From: Candidatus Scatomorpha stercoravium
Lineage (GTDB): Bacteria > Bacillota > Clostridia > Oscillospirales > Oscillospiraceae
Direction of reading: 5' to 3'
Length of the DNA: 6,409 nucleotides
Assembly: GCA_018716005.1 (NCBI GenBank)
Contig: DVKN01000154.1
Coordinates: 1-6,409, forward strand
Shown here: one piece after another, positions 1 to 5,866 of the stretch
Layout of the letters: every line of letters begins with the position of its first letter
Numbering within the stretch: position 1 is the stretch's first letter
Translations under genes and position numbers: made by a program
The notes under the pieces: generated by a model
What the model was told of the DNA's origin: nothing
What the model saw: only the letters and a program-made list of their open reading frames with translations
Databases searched by the model: none

Positions 1-271
1 CCATGCAGGGCAGGTCGTCGTGAATGAGCGAATAGGTGTGCAGCATCTCGACGGCGCAGGCTATGGGCAGGGCGCGCTCGGGCTCGAGGCCGTTCAGGCG
101 CGCGAATTCAAGCGTCAGCACGGGGCGTATGCGCTTGCCCCCCGCGGTGAGGGAGTAGTCCATGGCGTCCAGGAGGCCGTCGAAGTCGTAGCCGCGCTCC
201 ACGCCGAAGCAGCTCTTCAGCGCGGGCTCGATGAGGTCGAGATACGCCCTGCAGCGTTCCTCGTAGTTCAT
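1..271 (-). CDS. ispA: Polyprenyl (farnesyl/geranyl) diphosphate synthase, IspA type, 3' end cut by the window edge
   Basis: The first 90 codons of a trans-isoprenyl diphosphate synthase are present. This enzyme condenses isopentenyl diphosphate with allylic diphosphates in the cytoplasm to make farnesyl or geranyl diphosphate for undecaprenyl and quinone precursors. Visible hallmarks are GGKRIRP at residues 44-50, which binds the diphosphate of IPP, and LIHDDLPCM at 82-90, the beginning of the first aspartate-rich motif (DDxxxxD); its last Asp lies just past the edge. The ATG is fixed by an ATGA overlap with the xseB stop and by an AGGAGG ribosome binding site 7 nt upstream (279-284). The family is about 290-300 aa, so roughly two-thirds is missing. 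The xseA-xseB-ispA order supports the name. Product chain length cannot be decided from this fragment. Confidence 0.93.
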   Translation of the reverse strand, partial: MNYEERCRAYLDLIEPALKSCFGVERGYDFDGLLDAMDYSLTAGGKRIRPVLTLEFARLNGLEPERALPIACAVEMLHTYSLIHDDLPCM

Positions 272-537
272 TGCGCCGCCTCCTCGAAGGGCTCCTCGCG
301 CACCTCGCCGTCGGGGCCGCTGCGCAGCTTTACCACGCGCTGCTCGGCGGCGTCGAGCTCCGCGGTACAGGCGGCGGCCAGGGCCGCGCCCTCCTCGAAG
401 AGCTTGAGCGAATCGGCAAGCGGGGCGTCGCCGCCCTCGAGGGCGCGCACTATGTCGCCCAGGCGCTTGAGCTTCTCCTCGAAGCTCGGCTCCTTTTTGG
501 CCCGGCCTTTGGCGGGGGCTTTGGTCTCATTCTCCAT
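268..537 (-). CDS. xseB: Exodeoxyribonuclease VII small subunit
   Basis: This 89-residue protein is the small subunit of exonuclease VII, the cytoplasmic nuclease that degrades single-stranded DNA from either end. Several XseB copies coat the coiled coil of one XseA. The family signature runs from about residue 19 to 53: FEEKLKRLGDIVRALE, then PLADSLKLFEEG, a helical hairpin. A helix continues to about residue 70, followed by an acidic tail. Residues 1-17 are a Lys/Ala-rich extension before the conserved core. The length is typical. The ATG lies inside the end of xseA (11-bp overlap) with GGAGG 7 nt upstream, and the stop overlaps the ispA start as ATGA, so the three genes are translationally coupled. 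Confidence 0.95.
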   Translation of the reverse strand: MENETKAPAKGRAKKEPSFEEKLKRLGDIVRALEGGDAPLADSLKLFEEGAALAAACTAELDAAEQRVVKLRSGPDGEVREEPFEEAAQ

Positions 538-1801
538 ATGTATCCTCCACTCGGCAGCCCACCGAACCGCGCTCCAGGCGGACGGTGAGCCTCGCTCCGG
601 TTTTTATCTTGCCCGCGTCCTTCAGCGCGCGGCCCTGCTCGTCCATCGCGATGGCGTAGCCGCGCGAGAGCACCTTCAGCGGGCTCATGGCGTCCAGCTT
701 GGCGGCCAGGGCGGCGAGAGCGCCCTTCCTGCGCGCCGCCGAGGCGTCGGCCGCGGCGTTGAGCCTCACGGCGAGGGCGTCCAGCCGCCCGCGCTCCTTA
801 TCCACGAAGCCGCCGCAGGCCGCGAGACGGCCGCGCAGCGTGTCGAGCCGCAGCCGCCGCTCGGCGATAAAGCCCGTCGGGCTCTGTATCACGCGCCGCT
901 GCGCGAGGGCGTCGAGGGCCTCGCGGCTGCGCAAGAGCTTCTTGCCCACCGCCCGGGCGAGCCTCGCGTTCGCCGTGTCTATGGCCTGGATGAGCTCGGC
1001 CATGTCCGGCGCGGCGAGCTCCGCCGCGTTCGAGGGCGTGGCGGCGCGCAGGTCCGCGACGAAGTCGGCGATGGTGACGTCCGGCTCGTGCCCCACGGCG
1101 GATATGACCGGTATCTCGCAGTCGTATATCGCCCGGGCGACGCGCTCGTCGTTGAAGCACCACAGGTCCTCCATCGAGCCGCCTCCGCGCCCGGTTATGA
1201 GCGTGTCGGCTATCTTATGCGCGCTCGCGTAGCGTATCGCGGCGGCGATTTCCGGCGGGGCCTCGGCCCCCTGCACGCGCACGGGCAGGAGAATAAGCTT
1301 CGCGACGGGCCAGCGCCGGCGCAGCACGCGGATGATGTCGTGGACGGCCGCGCCCGCGCTCGAGGTGACGATGGCTATCCGCTCCGGATAGCGCGGGATG
1401 GGCTTCTTGTGCTCCTTGGCGAAGAGGCCCTCGGCCTCTAGCTTCGCCTTGAGCTGCTCGTAGGCCGCCTGCAGGTCGCCGCTCCCCTCGGGGATGATGG
1501 CCTCGCAGTAGAGCTGATAGGCCCCGTCGCGCGGGTATACGCTCACGCGCCCGAAGACTATGACGGCCATGCCGCTCTCGGGCCTGAAGCGCAGCTTCCC
1601 CGCGGCGTAGCGGAACATCACGCAGCGGATGGAGCTCTCCGTGTCCTTGAGCGTGAAGTAGTGGTGGCCCGAGGGATAGGCCTTGTAGTTGGAGAGCTCG
1701 CCGCGCACGGCGACGGAGGCGAGGAAATCGTCCGCGTCCACCATCGTCTTTATGTAGGCGTTGAGCTCGCTTACGCTTACCGCGTCACGCCCGGGGTTCA
1801 T
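527..1801 (-). CDS. xseA: Exodeoxyribonuclease VII large subunit
   Basis: This 424-residue protein is the catalytic large subunit of exonuclease VII. An OB-fold DNA-binding domain spans about residues 8-103 (VSELNAYIK near the start, RGELSNYK at 33-40). The catalytic domain follows, with the family motifs GRGGGS at 204-209, EDLWCFND at 211-218, VGHEPD at 236-241 and LRAATPSNAAE at 251-261. From about 265 to 365 a long Arg/Ala/Leu-rich coiled coil provides the XseB platform, and MSPLKVLSRGYA marks the conserved C-terminal end. It is slightly shorter than the E. coli and Bacillus proteins (about 450 aa), apparently in the coiled coil. The ATG overlaps the end of nusB by 17 bp and has GGAGAG just upstream. 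No folD lies between nusB and xseA, unlike Bacillus subtilis. Confidence 0.97.
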   Translation of the reverse strand: MNPGRDAVSVSELNAYIKTMVDADDFLASVAVRGELSNYKAYPSGHHYFTLKDTESSIRCVMFRYAAGKLRFRPESGMAVIVFGRVSVYPRDGAYQLYCEAIIPEGSGDLQAAYEQLKAKLEAEGLFAKEHKKPIPRYPERIAIVTSSAGAAVHDIIRVLRRRWPVAKLILLPVRVQGAEAPPEIAAAIRYASAHKIADTLITGRGGGSMEDLWCFNDERVARAIYDCEIPVISAVGHEPDVTIADFVADLRAATPSNAAELAAPDMAELIQAIDTANARLARAVGKKLLRSREALDALAQRRVIQSPTGFIAERRLRLDTLRGRLAACGGFVDKERGRLDALAVRLNAAADASAARRKGALAALAAKLDAMSPLKVLSRGYAIAMDEQGRALKDAGKIKTGARLTVRLERGSVGCRVEDTYGE

Positions 1802-2258
1802 CCGCGCTCTCCGCGCCCGAGCGCATATAGCCGCCCAGGACGCCGTTTATGAAAGAGACCGTCTCCGGCTCCTCAAAGTTCTTCGCGAGCTCCACAGCCT
1901 CGTTGATGGCGACGCCGGGCGTGACGTCGGGGTCCTCGAGGTAGATGAGCTCAGTCAGCGCGCAGCGGAGCACGGCCATGGCCGTGCGGGTGATGCGCTC
2001 CGGCCGCCAGCCGTGGGAATGGCTGCGGACTATCTCGTCGAGCTCCAGGCGGTGCTCCGCCGCGAGGGAGACGAGGCGCTTAATATAGGCGAGCTGGGCC
2101 TCGCCGGGCTTGTCGGCGATGGCCCCCTCCTCCTCAGCGAGGGTGGCGAGATGCTCAGGCTCGAAATATTCCTCCACCAGCGCTTCCGGTTCCAGGCCCG
2201 AGGCCGCCTGAGCGTAAATGAGCCGGACCGCGGCCTCCCTGGCCCTTGTCCTCGTCAT
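1785..2258 (-). CDS. nusB: Transcription antitermination factor NusB
   Basis: This is a 157-residue all-helical RNA-binding protein. NusB with NusE (ribosomal protein S10) binds boxA in rRNA leader transcripts and supports antitermination and rRNA maturation. Family features are an N-terminal RTRAREAAVRLIYAQ helix (residues 2-16), the central TRTAMAVLRCALTELIYL (90-107), and the most conserved block VAINEAVELAKNF (116-128) with FINGVLG (136-142). The usual length is about 130-150 aa; a charged tail of about 14 residues follows the core. I chose the ATG in a TGATG overlap with the upstream Asp23-family stop. A GTG one codon earlier (2261) would give an ATGA-like 4-bp overlap and one more residue. 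There is no clear ribosome binding site, so translation is probably coupled to the upstream gene. Confidence 0.95.
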   Translation of the reverse strand: MTRTRAREAAVRLIYAQAASGLEPEALVEEYFEPEHLATLAEEEGAIADKPGEAQLAYIKRLVSLAAEHRLELDEIVRSHSHGWRPERITRTAMAVLRCALTELIYLEDPDVTPGVAINEAVELAKNFEEPETVSFINGVLGGYMRSGAESADEPRA

Positions 2259-2620
2259 CACTTGTCGAAGGCCACGCCGGAGACGTGGACGTTGACGACG
2301 GGGGTGCCCATGCCGGTCATGGACTCCACCGCGGCGGTGACGGCGTCCTGCACCTGCTTGGCGACGCCGACGACGTTGGAGCCGTAGCGGACCATAATGA
2401 TTATGTCAACCGTAATCTTGCCGTCGGCTATCTGGACCTTGACGCCCTTGCCGGCGTTCTTGATGCCCAGCAGCTCGGCGAGCTCGGCCCCGGCGTTGTT
2501 GGAGAGCGCCGCGACCCCGTCGATCTCGCCGACGGCGGCGCGCACCATGGAGTAGAGCACGTCCTCGGAGATATTTATGCTTCCCTTTTCGCCCTGGCAG
2601 GTGATGTAGTTCTCGCCCAT
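2258..2620 (-). CDS. Asp23/Gls24 family envelope stress response protein (YqhY-type)
   Basis: This 120-residue protein belongs to the Asp23/Gls24 (DUF322) family. The sequence shows the typical N-terminus GSINISEDVLYSMVRAA (13-29), EIDGVAALS (32-40), then GVKVQIADGKITVDI (59-73) and the helix VAKQVQDAVTAAVESMTG (86-103), ending VVNVHVSGVAFDK. It has no signal peptide or membrane segment. In Bacillus subtilis the gene at this position, yqhY, lies after accBC and has been linked genetically to acetyl-CoA carboxylase activity; Staphylococcus Asp23 is membrane-associated through a partner. Here it is the first gene of the unit with nusB-xseA-xseB-ispA, behind its own likely promoter and a perfect AAGGAGG site 7 nt before the ATG. 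Family membership is firm, but the molecular role is not known from sequence. Confidence 0.93.
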   Translation of the reverse strand: MGENYITCQGEKGSINISEDVLYSMVRAAVGEIDGVAALSNNAGAELAELLGIKNAGKGVKVQIADGKITVDIIIMVRYGSNVVGVAKQVQDAVTAAVESMTGMGTPVVNVHVSGVAFDK

Positions 2621-2627
2621 AGGGGAA

Positions 2628-2634
2628 CCTCCTT
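2628..2634 (-). promoter_or_regulatory. Strong ribosome binding site of the Asp23-family gene
   Basis: The minus strand reads AAGGAGG followed by a 7-nt spacer (TTCCCCT) and ATG. It is the strongest Shine-Dalgarno site of the window. It fixes the start of this gene and fits the first gene of a transcript, whereas downstream genes mostly use overlaps. Confidence 0.85.
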
Positions 2635-2683
2635 ATCGTTATTGCCTTGCGGCGTAATGCAATGCGCATATTTGCAATTTAGT

Positions 2684-2712
2684 ATTGTACCACAGCCGGG
2701 CGGGAAAGGAAA
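2684..2712 (-). promoter_or_regulatory. Probable housekeeping (sigma-A type) promoter, extended -10
   Basis: On the minus strand TGGTACAAT gives an extended -10 (TGn plus TACAAT, one mismatch to TATAAT) with the hexamer at 2689-2684. The best -35 at 17-bp spacing is poor (TTTCCT, 2712-2707), as tolerated in extended -10 promoters. It lies just after the spoIIIA terminator in the only AT-rich stretch of the window, and would start RNA near 2677, giving a leader of about 56 nt before the Asp23-family ATG. The position explains how the housekeeping genes are expressed independently of sporulation. This is inferred from sequence only. Confidence 0.6.
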
Positions 2713-2734
2713 GATGTTTTTCTCATCCGCGCGC

Positions 2735-2763
2735 AAAAAAGCGCCCTTCGTTGGAAGGGCGCT
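2735..2763 (-). terminator. Intrinsic terminator of the spoIIIA operon
   Basis: The minus strand forms a perfect 10-bp hairpin, AGCGCCCTTC - CAAC - GAAGGGCGCT (2763 to 2740), followed by a run of five further T residues (2739-2735). The stem starts 3 nt after the spoIIIAH TGA. The other strand has no T-run after the stem, so it acts only on minus-strand transcription. Confidence 0.93.
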
Positions 2764-2766
2764 CTC

Positions 2767-3366
2767 TCAGCTCTCGGAGGGGGCGGCGGAGGCGCTCGGG
2801 GCGGGGCTCGCGGATCCGGCGGCCGCGGCGGGCGTGGCGGCGGGCGAGGCCTCGGAGCCCGGCTTCACCTCTATGACGCGGATGTCCTCGGCGGAGCAGC
2901 CGGTCTCGCCTATGATGGTCTCGGTTATCTGCGCGACGGCGGCGGCGGAGAGCCCCTCGACCGGCGCGGGCACGGCGGCCGTGACGCCGTCGGAGGAGAT
3001 GTATACGACGCAGTCGGAGAAGTCCTTGGCGAGGAGCAGGTTCTCAATCTGCGTCTCCTGCATCGACCAGGTCGCCATAGCGGCGATGGCGTCCATGGCC
3101 CCGTCTATCGTCTCCTGCGAGGCCCCTTCCCCGGCGGCGGCCGTCTCGAGGAGGTCGAGGGCCTCGTCGCGCGAGGTCTGGCGCGTGAGCCGCGCGCGGG
3201 CGAAGTAGTCGCCGCTCTCCGAGGCCGCCGTCTCCGTCTTATCCTCCTCCGGGGCCATGACGCCCTCGGCGTCTCGGTCGTTGTTGTACGACCAGTTCAG
3301 GTAGACCGCGGCGCAGACAAATACCAGCACCGCGGCTATCACGGCGTTGCGTTTCAGGTTTTTCAT
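2767..3366 (-). CDS. spoIIIAH: Stage III sporulation protein AH, SpoIIQ-binding channel component
   Basis: This 199-residue single-pass membrane protein is made in the mother cell. In the known system its extracellular domain binds forespore SpoIIQ, forming the core of the channel between the two membranes around the forespore. Features in order: a basic start (KNLKR), one membrane segment at about 8-23, the family-typical YLNWSY (22-27), an acidic linker, YFARARLTRQTSRDEAL (54-70), a long helix to about 114, then AKDFSDCVVYIS (113-124) and a GVTAAVP strand, i.e. the YscJ/FliF-like ring-building fold (about 53-168). Residues 170-199 are an Ala/Pro/Ser-rich tail that looks disordered. The ATG follows GGAGGAG with 5-nt spacing. 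It is the last spoIIIA gene, with a terminator immediately after it. Confidence 0.95.
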   Translation of the reverse strand: MKNLKRNAVIAAVLVFVCAAVYLNWSYNNDRDAEGVMAPEEDKTETAASESGDYFARARLTRQTSRDEALDLLETAAAGEGASQETIDGAMDAIAAMATWSMQETQIENLLLAKDFSDCVVYISSDGVTAAVPAPVEGLSAAAVAQITETIIGETGCSAEDIRVIEVKPGSEASPAATPAAAAGSASPAPSASAAPSES

Positions 3367-3384
3367 AGCTTCTCCTCCATTAAA

Positions 3385-3711
3385 TTATTCGTCCCGCATG
3401 GGTAAAACCGTTATTTCGTTGCTGCCGAGGCCCGTGTATGCCGCGACGGCCCGCGTGACCGCGAGGCGCACGGAGGCGTCGGCGGCGCCCTCGCATACGA
3501 CGGCCGCGCCCTCCTCGGAGCACAGCACCCGGACGCGGCCCGCGCCCTCGACCTCGGCGAGCACGCTCTCGAGGCGGCTCTCCGCCTCGCTGGCGGAGCC
3601 GTCCTCTGCCCCGTCCGAACCGGAGGGAATCAGCAGCAGCAGCGCCGAGGCCGCGGCGAGGACGGCGAGGGCCGCCCGGCCCTTCTTCATGGCGGCGAGG
3701 GATATGTTCAC
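3385..3711 (-). CDS. spoIIIAG: Stage III sporulation protein AG, short form
   Basis: This is a 108-residue membrane-anchored ring-building protein of the SpoIIIA-SpoIIQ channel. It has a short basic N-terminus (KKGR), one membrane segment at about 13-29, a 12-residue linker, then a compact domain: helix 42-55, strand GAGRVRVLC (56-64), strand AAVVCEGAAD (69-78), helix 79-92, and the family-typical end NEITVLPM (98-105). The Bacillus protein is about 229 aa; the missing part is the long insertion between the first two strands (see finding). I chose GTG because it overlaps the spoIIIAF stop as GTGA and has GGGAGG 7 nt upstream. The ATG at 3690 (101 aa) has no ribosome binding site but cannot be excluded. 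The stop is TAA, 18 nt before spoIIIAH. Confidence 0.88.
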   Translation of the reverse strand: MNISLAAMKKGRAALAVLAAASALLLLIPSGSDGAEDGSASEAESRLESVLAEVEGAGRVRVLCSEEGAAVVCEGAADASVRLAVTRAVAAYTGLGSNEITVLPMRDE

Positions 3712-4187
3712 GCCTCCCCCTCCCAGCTCTGGCGCTCGAGCGGTATGCCGAGCTCGGCCTCGACCGCGTCGGAGAGCGCCGCGTTCTCCGCGGCGGCTAT
3801 GCGGCAGGACCAGGGGTACCAGTAGCCCTCCTCGCTCCAGCGGGCCTCGACGCTTATCCCGCCGGGCTCGAGGCCGAGGACGTCCGCCCTTGAGGAAATG
3901 TATGCCGCGCACTCGGCCTCTATTACCCGCCGCTCCATGGCCCCGGCCGCCTCCCCGGCCCCGTCCGCGACGGCGGCGGCGCTCTCGCGCCAGCGCGCCG
4001 AGGCCCGGGCGAAGTCCGTGAGGTCGAGCCGCGCTATGGGGCTCACGAGCGCGAGCAGCATCACGCAGCCCGAGGCCAGGGCCAGCACGCCCCGCGCGCG
4101 GCCCTTGGGGCAGAGCGCGGCGGCCATGGCGCAGAACACCGCCGCCCCCGCTATGGCGCGCACCCAGCCAGAGAGTATTTCCGTCAT
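3708..4187 (-). CDS. spoIIIAF: Stage III sporulation protein AF
   Basis: This 159-residue protein of the spoIIIA operon has two N-terminal membrane segments (about 7-25 and 33-51) joined by the short CPKGR loop, matching the usual family start with a conserved Trp (SGWVRAI) and a Pro after the second segment (SPI, 49-51). A soluble domain follows: Arg/Ala-rich helices at about 55-95 and a C-terminal part (GGISVEARWSEE, WSCRIAAAEN, SDAVEAELGIPLE) that fits the ring-building alpha/beta fold described for the family. It is shorter than the Bacillus protein (about 206 aa). The ATG overlaps the spoIIIAE stop as ATGA, with a GGTGGG element upstream; the stop overlaps the GTG of spoIIIAG. In the known system AF is an accessory ring component in the mother-cell membrane. 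Confidence 0.92.
   Translation of the reverse strand: MTEILSGWVRAIAGAAVFCAMAAALCPKGRARGVLALASGCVMLLALVSPIARLDLTDFARASARWRESAAAVADGAGEAAGAMERRVIEAECAAYISSRADVLGLEPGGISVEARWSEEGYWYPWSCRIAAAENAALSDAVEAELGIPLERQSWEGEA
3719..3724 (-). promoter_or_regulatory. Ribosome binding site supporting the GTG start of spoIIIAG
   Basis: GGGAGG on the minus strand lies 7 nt before the GTG at 3711, inside the last codons of spoIIIAF. The alternative ATG at 3690 is preceded by a C-rich stretch without such a site, so this motif decides between the two starts. Confidence 0.55.
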
Positions 4188-5278
4188 ATTCCCACCGCCT
4201 TTACGAAGGATATTATGCCGACAAAGAGCATCGCCGCCGACGCGCCCGTGACGCCCAGCACCAGCGCAAACACCGCGCCTATGTCCGCGATAAGCCCCGC
4301 GAGCGGCCCCGGGGCGAAGGCCGAGGCCGCGACGGAGGCGGCCTTGTACATGAGATAGCGCGCGCCGAGGGCGATAAAGGGCGCGAGGCATACGGCCGCC
4401 GCGACGGCGCAGCCCAGCACGCCCACGGCCGAGCGCAGCAGCGCCGCCCCCGCGGCGAGGGTGCCGGCGGCGTCGGATATTATTCCGCCCACGACGGGCA
4501 GCGCGGCGGATACGGCCGTCTTGACCGCCCTGGCCGCCGCGGCGTCGGCCGAGGCCGCGACCGCGCCCGTCACGCTCAGGTAGAGCGTAAAGCCGCTCGC
4601 GACGAGCGCCGTGAGCGTGAAGGCGAGCCATTTGATGAGCTTCCCGGCGGCGTCCAGGGCGGCGCTGCCCGTCGCGGCGGCGGCCGTGCGCACGGCGAGG
4701 AGCGCGTAGGCCAGCGGCAGCAGCAGTGTCCGCGTGAGGCTCAGCAGCACGTCCATCGCGAGGGCCGTGGCGGCGTATTTCGCCGCGGCGGAGCCGGCCA
4801 TGCCCCCGGCGGCGGCCGCCGCGGTGAGGCAGGGCAGCAGCGCGCGGGAGAAGGCGTTCATCTCCTCCACGGCCTCGGCCCCGGAGCTTATGAGCGCCCC
4901 GGCCTCGGTGAAGGCCGCCCCGGCTATGGCGAGGCAGCCGGCGAGGGTTATATAGCGCGCGGCCTCCCCGGCGGCGAAGGGCGCGGCGAGCGAGCAGAGC
5001 GCGCAGACGGCGACTATTTTGAGCGCCGAGGCCGCGGCGGAGCCTACAGCGCCGCGCAGGGCGTCGAGGGCGGCGTCCGCGAGGCGCGAGAGGAGCCCGT
5101 CCGCGTCGAGGGCGTCCTCCACCGTGACGCCGCCGAGGGCGTCCCGGGCCGAATCGGGCACGGCCTCCTCGACCTCCGCGGCCCCGAAGGCCTCGTACTG
5201 CTCCGCGTCTATGCCGTCGGCGAGGGCCGGGGTCATGAGCGCGAGGGCAGCCAGGATAAATACCGCGAGGCGTCTCAT
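4184..5278 (-). CDS. spoIIIAE: Stage III sporulation protein AE, polytopic membrane component
   Basis: This 364-residue multi-pass membrane protein is required, in studied spore formers, for the SpoIIIA-SpoIIQ channel. The N-terminus looks like a cleavable signal peptide (MRRLAVFILA start, hydrophobic to 19, ALA before Asp21). An acidic segment follows (24-65), then about seven to eight hydrophobic stretches, roughly 84-101, 110-130, 150-175, 178-200, 216-240, 275-305 and 325-360. The family-typical block PVVGGIISDAAGTL lies at 261-274 and GVLGCAVAAAVCLAPFI at 286-302. The family is about 390-400 aa, so it is slightly short. The ATG is fixed by an ATGA overlap with spoIIIAD and GGAGGG a few nt upstream. 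The open frame extends further upstream, but that part is an antisense-free shadow of spoIIIAD. All three C-terminal isoleucines use ATA. Confidence 0.95.
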   Translation of the reverse strand: MRRLAVFILAALALMTPALADGIDAEQYEAFGAAEVEEAVPDSARDALGGVTVEDALDADGLLSRLADAALDALRGAVGSAAASALKIVAVCALCSLAAPFAAGEAARYITLAGCLAIAGAAFTEAGALISSGAEAVEEMNAFSRALLPCLTAAAAAGGMAGSAAAKYAATALAMDVLLSLTRTLLLPLAYALLAVRTAAAATGSAALDAAGKLIKWLAFTLTALVASGFTLYLSVTGAVAASADAAAARAVKTAVSAALPVVGGIISDAAGTLAAGAALLRSAVGVLGCAVAAAVCLAPFIALGARYLMYKAASVAASAFAPGPLAGLIADIGAVFALVLGVTGASAAMLFVGIISFVKAVGI

Positions 5279-5661
5279 GCGAAGCCCTCCACGGTGTCCA
5301 GCAGCGCGGATATGAGCGGCAGCGCGCAGAAGAGCGCGCAGACGGCCCCGGCGAAATCCACGCAGGAGGCGAGCAGGCGGTTCTCCGCGTCCCGGCAGGC
5401 GTCGGCGGCCAGGGAGCAGACTATGGCGACGGCCACACACTTGACGAGCGGCGAATAGACCGCCGCCGAGAGCCCCGAGAGCTCCCGCGCCCGGCGCGCG
5501 GCCTCGGCGACGGAGGCGGCCAGCGAGAGCGTGAAGGCGAGCGTGACCCCTCCGGCGGCGAGCGCGAGGACGAGGGCTATCTCCGCGTTCGACTTCTTCA
5601 CCAGCAGCGTCAGCATGGCCGCGCAGACGGCGAGCGCCGCGAGCTTTACCGCGGCGTCCAT
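5275..5661 (-). CDS. spoIIIAD: Stage III sporulation protein AD
   Basis: This 128-residue integral membrane protein is close to the usual length of about 130. Hydrophobic segments lie at about 4-21, 27-50, 70-87 and 102-121. The family motif LSGLSAAVYSPLVKCV (61-76) precedes SLAADACRDAENRLLASCVDFAGAV, containing the conserved Cys-Arg-Asp near 88-90, and the ALPLISALL end. The function of AD alone is poorly defined; it belongs to the mother-cell membrane part of the channel and is made with AC and AE. The ATG overlaps the spoIIIAC stop by one base (TGATG) without an evident ribosome binding site, so translation is probably coupled. The stop overlaps the spoIIIAE ATG as ATGA. Confidence 0.94.
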   Translation of the reverse strand: MDAAVKLAALAVCAAMLTLLVKKSNAEIALVLALAAGGVTLAFTLSLAASVAEAARRARELSGLSAAVYSPLVKCVAVAIVCSLAADACRDAENRLLASCVDFAGAVCALFCALPLISALLDTVEGFA

Positions 5662-5855
5662 CAGAACGAGAAGAGGTCCGCGATGAGCTCAAAGAGCTCG
5701 CTTATCTTGCGCACGACCAGGACAAGCACAATCACGAGGCCGGTGATGGTCACCATGAGCGCCTGCTCCTCCCGGCCGGAGCGGGAAAGCAGTATGTTCA
5801 GCACGGCGACGAGTATGCCCACGGCCGCGACCTTGAAGACGAGGTCAACCTCCAT
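5661..5855 (-). CDS. spoIIIAC: Stage III sporulation protein AC
   Basis: This 64-residue protein, typical for the family (about 66-68 aa), has two membrane helices at about 7-23 and 33-48. They are joined by the conserved polar loop SRSGREEQA (24-32), and the protein ends in the helix VVRKISELFELIADLF. It is a small membrane component of the SpoIIIA complex. The start is the ATG preceded by GGAGGG with 5-nt spacing, 11 nt after the spoIIIAB stop. A longer in-frame extension upstream is only a shadow of spoIIIAB. Confidence 0.95.
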   Translation of the reverse strand: MEVDLVFKVAAVGILVAVLNILLSRSGREEQALMVTITGLVIVLVLVVRKISELFELIADLFSF

Positions 5856-5866
5856 ATCCACCCTCC

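Noticed and set aside
20..1441. A 473-codon open frame on the plus strand across ispA, xseB and most of xseA
   Set aside because: It runs antisense through three well-identified genes, has low-complexity Arg/Ala/Gly/Val composition, shows no recognisable domain and has no ribosome binding site. Such frames are expected opposite GC-rich coding DNA.
2621..2680. A riboswitch or structured RNA leader before the Asp23-family gene
   Set aside because: The predicted leader is only about 56 nt and has only 5-bp inverted repeats; no known riboswitch core or terminator/antiterminator pair is visible.
2246..3208. A 320-codon plus-strand open frame bridging the Asp23 gene, the intergenic gap and spoIIIAH
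   Set aside because: It crosses a terminator and promoter region and lies opposite two clear genes; the translated product resembles no family I know.
3712..3912. An N-terminal extension of spoIIIAG to 175 residues, which would make it closer to the usual length
   Set aside because: The extra residues are Arg/Gly-rich shadow sequence of spoIIIAF, placed before the membrane helix, so they cannot replace the missing insertion in the ring-building domain.
3347..4021. A plus-strand open frame rich in Arg, Ser and Pro opposite spoIIIAG and spoIIIAF
   Set aside because: The composition is that of an antisense shadow, and both minus-strand genes are supported by family motifs and overlaps.
5279..5692. 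An N-terminal extension of spoIIIAE to a 502-residue protein
   Set aside because: The extension is Arg/Gly-rich and lies wholly over spoIIIAD in another frame. The ATG at 5278 begins a proper signal peptide, has a ribosome binding site and gives the family length.
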